This document shows, piece after piece, positions 52,401-59,280 of a stretch of 64,000 nucleotides of DNA. This stretch comes from Viridibacterium sp035456105 (GTDB lineage: Bacteria; Pseudomonadota; Gammaproteobacteria; Burkholderiales; Rhodocyclaceae), in NCBI GenBank assembly GCA_035456105.1, contig DATIDV010000010.1:1-64000 (forward strand), given 5' to 3'. The notes below the pieces were generated by a model that worked only from the letters and a program-made list of their open reading frames with translations, had not been told where the DNA came from and did not search any database. Both the position numbers and the translations under genes were made by a program. The stretch's first letter is position 1, and the number at the start of each line of letters is the position of its first letter.

Positions 52401-54281
52401 GTTCAGGCCTTCCGCATCACCGACTAGATTGGTCCAAGTCACTGCATCGGGTGATCCGCGCAAAGCTGAAAAACCGGAAACCTGATCGTTGTCATTGGTC
52501 GATACGCTGGCATTGAACATCAGCACATTCAGTGAGGCGCAGTAGTTGTTGCTGGTAATAGGGTCGACCCACGGCGTGACCTGCGGGAGCCCGACCGCTA
52601 CGTCGCGTGCCATGCTTGAATTGGAAAATGCAGCGGTTGGCGATGCGCCGGCCAAGTAGCGCAACGATTCCATATACAGCTCTGACATCGGGTTTCCCCA
52701 AGAGCTGCAGTGCCCCTCCCTGACTGCGTTCCCGGTCGGGTTTCCGCTGGTGGGTACGATACCGGTGCGCTGAAAGTCGCAGGCGGTCGTACCGACATTA
52801 TAGGTGCCGTCGTTATATGAATACCCGTCTATCCGCAGTTTGTTGAGTGTGTGGATAATGCCTCTTCCGCCAGGCTGGTTCGGGTCAGTGTTGAATGCGC
52901 CAGTGTCAGGATTGATTTCGTCGAACTGAGGCTCGGCAACGCCAGCTGAAGTCACGTTGCCACTCAACGATTTACCCAAAGCTTTCCGCAGTACACCGCC
53001 TGAAACGTTCAGTGAGTACGACGGAGTCATCAAGCCAAACAGGATGCGTGGAACACGTCCTTCGCCATATTGCTGCAGTAAGCCCGAGGGCTTGAGATTG
53101 CTTCCATAGGCCTTGCAATTGTCTTCGTTGCCGATCAGATTGCGGTCGCATACCTTGACACGGGCCACGAAGTCATATTTCCCGGTGCTGCTCTCCAGAG
53201 CCGCGACGGTTGAGGGGTTGGACGAATAAGCAGGGATCCCGGATTTGACAAAGTCGTTGCCGTTGCTTGCATCTTTGCCTTTGCTACCGTCATTGCTCCA
53301 GTAGCATTGCCAGCGTTCGTTTGCACTCCAGAGCGAGTAATTCCCCTTGGCCGCGCGAATGACGGGGAGTGCGGGCGTCATTTCCGATGTGTCGGAAGCT
53401 GCGCCAAATGTCGCATTACAGAAAGTGACGCCAGCCGTAGATAGTTTTTTCGTGACAGATACGGGGCTTCCATTGGGAGGCGGGGTCCCTATCCAAGCGC
53501 TCTTGATCGTGATTTGGCTGGCTCCATTGATGGAGACAACTTTTGCGTTCGTAATACCGCTCTTGTTACCCGCCCCGTTCACGTAGGCGACGGAGATCTG
53601 GTCATTTACGGCAAAATTTCCGCCGGCGACGTCAATAATGCAACTGCCTGTTGCCGTTGTGCAGTCAGACCCAGACCCCGTGCGTATCGTGCCCGACTGG
53701 CTGGCCGGTGCTGCGGTGATGCCGGAAAATGGCGTCAACCTGCCGATGTCGCCCGCTTCGTTTGGATAGTACTTGGCCCAAGCATGTGCGTCGGTAGGGA
53801 TGCTGGCACGTTCCAGCACAGTCAAGCCGGTCGCGTCATCGGTAGAGCGATAGCCGCCGTAGAGAACCTTGCGCATCACATCCAGCCGGCTCATCGAAAG
53901 CCAATTCAGGAAGTTGCCGCTCCATTGATTTGAGCAGTATCTGTCGGCTGTTATGGCGGCTGGCTCAAACCTGGAATTGGCTGTTGAGTAGGTGTAGCAC
54001 TTGCCCGAGTCGAAATACCCGTAGTACTTGGTGGCATGCCGATAGGTTGTCTCGGCTGGATCGAGAACCTTGTTGTCGTCGAGATCGGTGTAGTCGTTGT
54101 AGGCCTTGAAAAACAGTTGATGATCACGTGAAACATCAAGCATCACCAGCGGCGTCGCACGCGTGCCCACGAACAGCGGGCTGTCCGCCAGCGAGAGGTC
54201 GGAAACCGCGTTGGCCATCGAACTACATATCAGGATGTAGAGAAAAAGCAGTGCACGGAGGATGGATTTGGTCGCGAGCAT
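49479..54281 (-). CDS. pilY1: Type IV pilus tip adhesin/assembly protein PilY1
   Basis: A ~1600-residue secreted protein. Signal peptide (MLATKSILRALLFLYILICSSMANA), a large variable N-terminal half beginning ADSPLFVGTRATPLVMLDVSRDHQLFFKAYND, then the conserved C-terminal beta-propeller (PilY1/PilC domain) with YVGANDGMLHAFDAATGREQFAYIPS. Calcium-type loops DVDNDGNVD (~residue 1320) and DLNGDGTID (~1527) are visible, and a short poly-Ser insertion near ~1184. PilY1 sits at the pilus tip with the minor pilins and controls extension, surface sensing and adhesion. Start at ATG 54281, with GGAG 8 nt upstream; the in-frame extension to 54359 runs into pilX. Confidence 0.93.
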   Translation of the reverse strand: MLATKSILRALLFLYILICSSMANAVSDLSLADSPLFVGTRATPLVMLDVSRDHQLFFKAYNDYTDLDDNKVLDPAETTYRHATKYYGYFDSGKCYTYSTANSRFEPAAITADRYCSNQWSGNFLNWLSMSRLDVMRKVLYGGYRSTDDATGLTVLERASIPTDAHAWAKYYPNEAGDIGRLTPFSGITAAPASQSGTIRTGSGSDCTTATGSCIIDVAGGNFAVNDQISVAYVNGAGNKSGITNAKVVSINGASQITIKSAWIGTPPPNGSPVSVTKKLSTAGVTFCNATFGAASDTSEMTPALPVIRAAKGNYSLWSANERWQCYWSNDGSKGKDASNGNDFVKSGIPAYSSNPSTVAALESSTGKYDFVARVKVCDRNLIGNEDNCKAYGSNLKPSGLLQQYGEGRVPRILFGLMTPSYSLNVSGGVLRKALGKSLSGNVTSAGVAEPQFDEINPDTGAFNTDPNQPGGRGIIHTLNKLRIDGYSYNDGTYNVGTTACDFQRTGIVPTSGNPTGNAVREGHCSSWGNPMSELYMESLRYLAGASPTAAFSNSSMARDVAVGLPQVTPWVDPITSNNYCASLNVLMFNASVSTNDNDQVSGFSALRGSPDAVTWTNLVGDAEGLNTLSVSIGRNGVINNDMCTAKTIGSLGNLSGICPEAPSQAGTYLMAGMAYRAHTNRIRDVSGVAFDDTKDKKSLRVNTYGVALATNVPRIPITVGGNTVYIQPAYRLDLGGNGVGTGTIVDFKLVSKTATTGTFYVNWEDSNFGGDFDQDVIGTISYEIISATKIAITTKVIAESTNNGQGFGYILSGTDRDGPHFHSGIEGFNFTDPLPGTPIPSNGPKDCSNCQVGNAATTVAYNVTGAATADLKDPLYYAAKYGGFRESTTKDMMADSKPEQTTEWDAEKSDGTAGSDGLPDNYFYVVDAAQLQTSLARAFSSIADSAGGAAVATASTSVEQGTTVYQGLFDPGYWTGDLVAANAKLNGSALSFTPVWSAAKLLTSSTGRIIFTNDPALNTGLPFQWGSLTTAQQRSLELAVTAPPALPTDQGVLDYIRGSAAREGSSVTSFRVRTTKLGDIVNSAPVFVGAPNNYGLVTSVPAAYSDDSTYGGFSPSRASAIYVGANDGMLHAFDAATGREQFAYIPSMVIPNLKNLANAAYAHKYFVDGSPVVADIKPGASSSSSSSAPSSSPWRTVLAGSLGAGGKGLYALDITAPDYTSEAAAKNSLIWEFTHSELGYVFQRPMITRIKTSAGNKWVLITGNGYNSTSGKAQLFIVDLEQKNVASPNYIRVDVDSSAPASPTPGLANGLGGVAGIDVDNDGNVDYVYGGDLQGNMWKFDLSNATSAATITVSKLSVACRTATSTCTTANRQPITAAPAVTPHPSNASQVLVYFGTGKYLENADASDISGQSMYGIWDQATDAAGAKQTVLQTRDTLLVQEIKPDKNHSEFRQVSNTPMDWSANKGWVEDLPDQGERLTGIPAVFKKSVVYNTFVPTALLCDTAGGYGYLMVVNYENGGLIAAFDLNGDGTIDNSSSTSSEAAAGMRTKTIGGSTLVSGGGITVAIGSGTDGKLSSSGFKLGSTTGSRLSWREIIKPE

Positions 54282-54297
54282 GGTTTTTACTCCGGAA

Positions 54298-54843
54298 TCA
54301 GTTTTGATAGACCACGCTTTGCAGCGTGACCTGGGTGTTGGCGTCGCGCCCAGGTGCATGGGCCGTCACACGAATGACATTTCTGTTGCCGAGGCCGGAT
54401 CCCAGATTTTGATAACCCAGCCACTCCGCGTAATACCCCGGGTTATACGCAAGATTGCTGGGCAGTCGATTGCCTGAAGCAGCCCGCAAAACCACCTGGT
54501 GCTTGATCTGTTGCGGGTCCGTAGAACTCCAGTAGGCGTAGCTATTGGGGTCTGCAGGAACACCGGCGGCATTACATAGCCCTCCGTTGCATGAGGTGGT
54601 GTAGTTGCCTGCACTCGTCGCCCCCACCGCAGCTTCTCCGATACGCAGCGTTATTTCTGCGGCTTCAAGCGCTATTGCCCGATCTCTGCCATTGCTGGCC
54701 ATGCGCTCCTCGATCCCGGCTGTTTGCATGCTGGTTGCGCCGACCAGAGTCAGCATGATCAGAAACATCAGCACAACAACGAGCGACAGCCCTGTCTGCC
54801 GATGAGCGAGCCCGTGAACGGGACGGTTTGGGCGAATGGTCAT
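54298..54843 (-). CDS. pilX: Minor pilin assembly protein PilX
   Basis: A 181-residue PilX-type protein: short leader ending HRQTG before LSLVVVLMFLIMLTLVGATSMQT, a hydrophobic helix lacking the Glu5 of classical pilins, then EERMASNGRDRAIALEAAEITLRIGE, the conserved PilX helix. Two cysteines (SCNGGLC) form a small loop. It ends 16 bp before pilY1 and starts 2 bp after pilW. Confidence 0.9.
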   Translation of the reverse strand: MTIRPNRPVHGLAHRQTGLSLVVVLMFLIMLTLVGATSMQTAGIEERMASNGRDRAIALEAAEITLRIGEAAVGATSAGNYTTSCNGGLCNAAGVPADPNSYAYWSSTDPQQIKHQVVLRAASGNRLPSNLAYNPGYYAEWLGYQNLGSGLGNRNVIRVTAHAPGRDANTQVTLQSVVYQN

Positions 54844-54845
54844 GA

Positions 54846-55793
54846 TCAGAGGCCCCTGTTGCGAATGCGTACAGTGAAATTAACGGGGAATCTCAACCGA
54901 CCGTCGGTCGAGGTGGTGTCCGTGAGCGCGCAATTCTTGTAGCTGGTCTGTGAGGCGAGGTTCTGATCTTTGCTGCGAACGAGCAAACACACTCGCACGG
55001 CGGTGACACGTGTCCAGTCAGATACGCTTGCAGCGCCAACATAGCGATTGGGGTATCCGTCAGGGGTGGCGTCCGTGTCCTGGCCATAACTGAACTGCAG
55101 GTCTTCTATGCCGTCAGTCAGGATGGATTCCGATGCTCCTGTCATCTGCATCAGCTGATTGTCGCTATTGATGTAGTAAGCCCGATCGAGAAAGCGATAT
55201 ACCTCCGATACGCGCGGGGTATAAGCCCGGCTCAGTGCAGTTGTCGGAGTAATAGTGGTGCTGGTTGCAGCAGTGCTCACCGCGAAGATATCGGCGCTCG
55301 TGCAGTCTGCAATGACAAGGGGATCGCCCGCTGCATAGGTAATTGAGGTGGCCGCTGTAATTGACCCGGTCGTCGCAGCAGTGACGGTCACGCTGTCGCG
55401 TGACGCAAATTGCAGACGCATGATGTCCGTACCTGTCTTGGCCTTTCCCGCGGCAACAGTGCCGAGCGTTGACGCCGTCGTCGCTGCATCAAGCCCGTCC
55501 AGTGGCTGGCTGTATGTCAGCGAATCATGCGTCGTAATGGCTGTGCCGCTCAGGTTTGTGCGGCAACCGAGCTGGGCGGCGGTGCGCAGATCTTCCGCAA
55601 TGGCCGCTTGGGCGAAGCGCAGGGATTCCTGATAGCGCGACAATGCCTCTGCATAACGAGCCGTCTGCCGGGCGGAGATGAATACGCCGGCGGCCACACC
55701 AGAGACGACCAGGGAAATGACCAGGGAGATCATTAGTTCTATCAACGTAAGGCCACGTTGATAAGCGAGCTTTCGCGTGCAGGATCTTGTCAT
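54846..55793 (-). CDS. pilW: Minor pilin PilW
   Basis: A 315-residue PilW-type minor pilin: LAYQRGLTLIELMISLVISLVVSGVAAGVFISARQTARYAEALSRYQESLRFAQAAIAEDLRTAAQLGC is characteristic. A Thr/Ala-rich central region follows, and DGIEDLQFSYGQDTDATPDGYPN, a typical PilW motif. It overlaps pilV by 4 bp, so their translation is coupled. Part of the priming tip complex with PilV, PilX and FimT. Confidence 0.92.
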   Translation of the reverse strand: MTRSCTRKLAYQRGLTLIELMISLVISLVVSGVAAGVFISARQTARYAEALSRYQESLRFAQAAIAEDLRTAAQLGCRTNLSGTAITTHDSLTYSQPLDGLDAATTASTLGTVAAGKAKTGTDIMRLQFASRDSVTVTAATTGSITAATSITYAAGDPLVIADCTSADIFAVSTAATSTTITPTTALSRAYTPRVSEVYRFLDRAYYINSDNQLMQMTGASESILTDGIEDLQFSYGQDTDATPDGYPNRYVGAASVSDWTRVTAVRVCLLVRSKDQNLASQTSYKNCALTDTTSTDGRLRFPVNFTVRIRNRGL

Positions 55794-56401
55794 GGTTGAA
55801 ATACCAGCACGTAACGCTGAGTGTTCTTGGCATCACCCGCACCTGCTGTACTGGCATTGCCTCCCGAATGGGTTTCGTCCCAGAAAATCTTGATTACAAC
55901 GACATTCCCCGAGGCGTCGCACCCCGTGTTTGAAAGGACCGGAGGTGTGGCCGCCGCTCCTGTCAGATCCCCGTCGTCGGCAGCGTTGTATTGGTCGAAA
56001 CACACTACGCCTTTGCCCCTTGGCAGAACCTTGCTGACGAGTTGCTCCCACTTATAAGCGTCATATCCCGCCATCGTGGCCGTATCGCAATTGCCTGTAG
56101 CGGACTCGCACGCGGCCGCAGACGCCGCGGGATTTCCTGACGAAAGCAGGCTTGTATATGTATTCGAGCCAGAAGTCAGGCTGAACTCCTTGCTGTTGGC
56201 GCGCATGCGCTCCGCAATATCGGTTGCGAGCGACACTGCGACAGAGTGGTATACCGAGGACTGATTGCGGCCTATGACGGACACCAGAAGGCCGGCAATT
56301 CCGATCAGGCCGATCGACAGTACGACAATGGCCACGAGGACTTCAATGAGCGTGAAGCCGCGCGGGCGCTTCAAACGTAATGTTCTTTTCAGGGCTGACA
56401 T
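55790..56401 (-). CDS. pilV: Minor pilin PilV
   Basis: A 203-residue minor pilin with leader ending KRPRG and the helix FTLIEVLVAIVVLSIGLIGIAGLLVSVI, then VAVSLATDIAERMRANS, a PilV hallmark. The C-terminus (VVVIKIFWDE..RYVLVFQP) is typical. ATGA overlap with pilW. Confidence 0.93.
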   Translation of the reverse strand: MSALKRTLRLKRPRGFTLIEVLVAIVVLSIGLIGIAGLLVSVIGRNQSSVYHSVAVSLATDIAERMRANSKEFSLTSGSNTYTSLLSSGNPAASAAACESATGNCDTATMAGYDAYKWEQLVSKVLPRGKGVVCFDQYNAADDGDLTGAAATPPVLSNTGCDASGNVVVIKIFWDETHSGGNASTAGAGDAKNTQRYVLVFQP

Positions 56402-56410
56402 GGTGTTTTA

Positions 56411-57022
56411 TCAGGAGCAGGTGGCAAGGCTTGGATTCACGGAGCCAGAGCGGTAAACCTCTAGAGTTATTCCCTGTGAGCTTGTTGTGCCGGTAGGGCA
56501 TATCGTGAAAACCCCGGTCTGTTTGGCGCCCCCCAGCTGGTTAAGCGACAAAAAGTTGGCTCCAGCGATTTCAGAGCTGCTTGGGACAGAAATCGCGATG
56601 CCCGCAACGTCATTGCGCACTTTGAGCACCTGGTTTGCGTCAAGCTTGTTGGATCCTTTCTGGGAGCCAGAATAAATCAACCAGCCATTGCTCCAGTCGG
56701 TGGCCGTACTCGTGCACGTATATTCTCCGGTAGTGATATCAGCCAGGCTTTGTATCGGGCACAGGCTGACGGTCGCGCGGCGGCGTGAGGCTTCATTTCG
56801 TGCATAGGCAATGTCGGCCTGCAGTGATGCGGCACGGCTTTTGACGTTGTTGCTCCGCATGGTGCTGACTAGGTTCGGAATCGCGACGGCTGCCAGAATG
56901 CCTCCAATGGCCAATGTGATCGCGAGTTCGATGAGCGTGAAGCCACGGATCTTGAGCAAACGGGCACGCGCGGGCTTTGCCATGTTCGGGTATTGGGACC
57001 TGTTATTCATGGAGATTGTCAC
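56411..57022 (-). CDS. fimT: FimT/FimU-type minor pseudopilin (GspH/FimT family)
   Basis: A 203-residue prepilin: leader through LLKIRG, helix FTLIELAITLAIGGILAAVAIPNL, then SRAASLQADIAYARNEASRRRATVSLCPIQS and DWSNGWLIYSG, the GspH/FimT signature. First gene of the pilus tip operon, 9 bp ahead of pilV. Start is the ATG at 57022; a nearer ATG (MAKPARAR) would also give a usable leader. Confidence 0.92.
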   Translation of the reverse strand: MTISMNNRSQYPNMAKPARARLLKIRGFTLIELAITLAIGGILAAVAIPNLVSTMRSNNVKSRAASLQADIAYARNEASRRRATVSLCPIQSLADITTGEYTCTSTATDWSNGWLIYSGSQKGSNKLDANQVLKVRNDVAGIAISVPSSSEIAGANFLSLNQLGGAKQTGVFTICPTGTTSSQGITLEVYRSGSVNPSLATCS

Positions 57023-57264
57023 TACACGCTATCGCAGAAGGCGGGCATCAAATGATCTTGACGGCTTGTTATAGATTGATTTTAGCCGCAGGAGGCTCAT
57101 GCCCGGCCATACTTGGATGAACGGATCGCTTGCTTCGACAGGCGTCTGGACTGACACGCTGATTCGTGACGCAGTTGGCAAAGCGAGGGTGTGGCGTGGC
57201 GAGTCAGCCCGACAAGCGGCAAATATTGCCACCGTTCTATATACTGCAGTGCAATATCAGCGCA

Positions 57265-58869
57265 ATGGAGCATATGGTGACACACGCGCCCAAGATCGAG
57301 TTCGTCGCGCCAATGGATGGCGCCAGGAAAGCAATTCTGACTGATGAGGCGCTTGCGTTTGTTGTCCTGCTGCATCGCGCATTCGAAGGTCGGCGACAAG
57401 ACTTGCTCGTAAGCAGGGGCCAGAGGCAAGCGCGCCTTGATGTTGGTGGCCTGCCCGTTTTCCTTGATGAGACAAAGGCGATTCGTAGCAACGAATGGAG
57501 GGTGAGCCCTCTGCCTGCAGCACTTGCTCGTCGTCGCGTCGAGATCACCGGTCCGGTGGAGCGCAAGATGATCGTCAATGCGCTGAATTCCGGCGCAGAT
57601 GCCTACATGGCGGACTTCGAGGATTCGAATACGCCGAACTGGGAAAACCAAATTCAGGGGCAGATCAATCTGATGGACGCCGTACGCGGCACGATCAGCC
57701 TTGAGCAGAATGGCAAGCACTACAAGCTCAATGACAAGGTTGCGACGCTGCTGGTGCGGCCGCGGGGCTGGCATCTGGATGAGAAGCATGTGCTGGTGGA
57801 TGGTCAGCGCGTGTCGGGCGGCATCTTCGATTTCGCCTTGTTCTTCTTCCACAACGCCAAGGAATTGATCGCGCGTGGTGCTGGGCCGTTCTTCTATCTG
57901 CCGAAGATGGAGAGTCACCTCGAAGCGCGGTTGTGGAATGACATTTTCAATATGGCGCAGGACGAACTCGGGATTCCTCGCGGCACGATCAAAGCGACGG
58001 TGTTGATCGAGACCATCTTGGCGGCTTTCGAGATGGAAGAAATTCTGTATGAGCTGCGCGAGCACAGTGCGGGCCTGAATGCCGGGCGCTGGGATTACAT
58101 CTTCTCCTGTATCAAGAAGTTCAAGAGCAATCGGGACTTCTGTTTGGCCAATCGCAGCAGCATCACGATGACTTCGCCGTTCATGCGCGCTTATGCTCTG
58201 TCCTTGGTCAAGGTCTGCCACAAGCGTGGCGCGCCAGCCATTGGCGGTATGAGTGCACTGATTCCGATCAAGAGCGATCCAGTTGCGAACGAAAAGGCCA
58301 TGGCCGGGATTCGAGCCGACAAGACGCGTGATGCGAATGACGGCTTCGATGGTGGCTGGGTGGCGCATCCGGGGCTGGTGCCGATCGCCATGGAAGAGTT
58401 CGTGAAGGTGCTGGGCGACCAACCGAATCAGATCGACAAGCAGCGCGACGACGTGAATTTCACGGCAGCCGATCTGCTGAACTTCCAGCCCGAAACGCCC
58501 ATTACCGAAGCCGGGCTGCGCAACAATATCAATGTCGGCATTCACTACCTGGGTTCGTGGCTGGCTGGCAATGGCTGTGTGCCTATCCACAATCTGATGG
58601 AAGATGCTGCGACTGCGGAGATCAGCCGTTCCCAGGTCTGGCAGTGGGTGCGTTCGCCGAAAGGCGTGCTTGACGATGGTCGCAAGGTGACGGAAGCGTT
58701 GGTGCGTGGCCTGATTGGCGAGGAGCTCTTGAAGGTCAAGGCGAGCGTCGGCGCGAATGGTGAGCCGACCGAAACTTATGACCGTGCGGCCGGAATTTTC
58801 GAGACGATGTCGTTGGCAGAGGAGTACCCGGAATTCCTGACTTTGCCGCTCTACGAAGAGCTCGAATAG
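57265..58869 (+). CDS. aceB: Malate synthase A
   Basis: A ~534-residue glyoxylate-cycle enzyme condensing glyoxylate and acetyl-CoA to malate. NALNSGADAYMADFEDSNTPNWENQ, LLVRPRGWHLDEKHVLVDG, GPFFYLPKMESHLEARLWND, GTIKATVLIETILAAFEMEEILYELREHSAGLNAGRWDYIFS and NFTAADLLNFQPETPITEAGLRNNINVG are all intact. The start is uncertain: ATG 57265 or ATG 57274 (MVTHAPKIEF); the in-frame GTG at 57166 seems too long. Divergent from the pilus operon. No isocitrate lyase gene adjoins it. Confidence 0.95.
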   Translation: MEHMVTHAPKIEFVAPMDGARKAILTDEALAFVVLLHRAFEGRRQDLLVSRGQRQARLDVGGLPVFLDETKAIRSNEWRVSPLPAALARRRVEITGPVERKMIVNALNSGADAYMADFEDSNTPNWENQIQGQINLMDAVRGTISLEQNGKHYKLNDKVATLLVRPRGWHLDEKHVLVDGQRVSGGIFDFALFFFHNAKELIARGAGPFFYLPKMESHLEARLWNDIFNMAQDELGIPRGTIKATVLIETILAAFEMEEILYELREHSAGLNAGRWDYIFSCIKKFKSNRDFCLANRSSITMTSPFMRAYALSLVKVCHKRGAPAIGGMSALIPIKSDPVANEKAMAGIRADKTRDANDGFDGGWVAHPGLVPIAMEEFVKVLGDQPNQIDKQRDDVNFTAADLLNFQPETPITEAGLRNNINVGIHYLGSWLAGNGCVPIHNLMEDAATAEISRSQVWQWVRSPKGVLDDGRKVTEALVRGLIGEELLKVKASVGANGEPTETYDRAAGIFETMSLAEEYPEFLTLPLYEELE

Positions 58870-59019
58870 GCCCCGGATAGCTTGTAGCCTTTGCTTTTCG
58901 GGGCGGTAAACGCTACATTTGCGGGCTACCCGGCTGGCCGCCGTCTCAGGATTGATTGCAGGAAAGTGTGGCCGGATTTGGTTCATCAGGCTTTATCACA
59001 GTAATTTCAGGAGATTTTC

Positions 59020-59166
59020 ATGGCCATTACCCGCAAACGCCGTTCCGGCATCGAGCGTCGTAGCCTGAGCAAGGCCGCCAAGCGCCTGTTCATGGGCATG
59101 CCGCGTTCGGTTCTGCGCGCTGTCTACCAAGCTGAGTGCCACTTCAAGCAAAAGAAGCCACTTTGA
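59020..59166 (+). CDS. Small basic protein (48 residues)
   Basis: A short ORF with a good ribosome site (CAGGAG, 7-8 nt spacing) and its own tandem terminators. The product begins MAITRKRRSGIERRSLSKAA and is rich in Arg/Lys with no acidic clusters, ending in FKQKKPL. It looks nucleic-acid-binding. I do not recognise a family. It lies ~150 bp past aceB on the same strand. The regular codon use and signals argue for a real gene. Confidence 0.65.
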   Translation: MAITRKRRSGIERRSLSKAAKRLFMGMPRSVLRAVYQAECHFKQKKPL

Positions 59167-59186
59167 TCTGGTCAGCAAGATCAAAC

Positions 59187-59214
59187 AAAAAGCCCCGCTG
59201 TTGCGGGGCTTTTT
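59187..59214 (+). terminator. Intrinsic terminator
   Basis: Stem AAAAAGCCCCGC/GCGGGGCTTTTT closing a TGTT loop, with T-run; works in both directions. It lies ~20 bp after the small basic gene. Confidence 0.93.
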
Positions 59215-59245
59215 GTTGGCCGCTGATTCTGCGTCAGCGGGGCCG

Positions 59246-59272
59246 AAGGCGCGGTTTTCGCCGCGCCTTTTT
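59246..59272 (+). terminator. Second intrinsic terminator
   Basis: Stem AAGGCGCGG/CCGCGCCTT (59246-59254 with 59261-59269) followed by T residues on the plus strand. In tandem with the previous hairpin and just before the convergent idh stop. Confidence 0.8.
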
Positions 59273-59280
59273 ACTGCGTG

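Noticed and set aside
57097..58986. 629-codon minus-strand ORF opposite aceB
   Set aside because: Antisense shadow of an intact, conserved enzyme gene.
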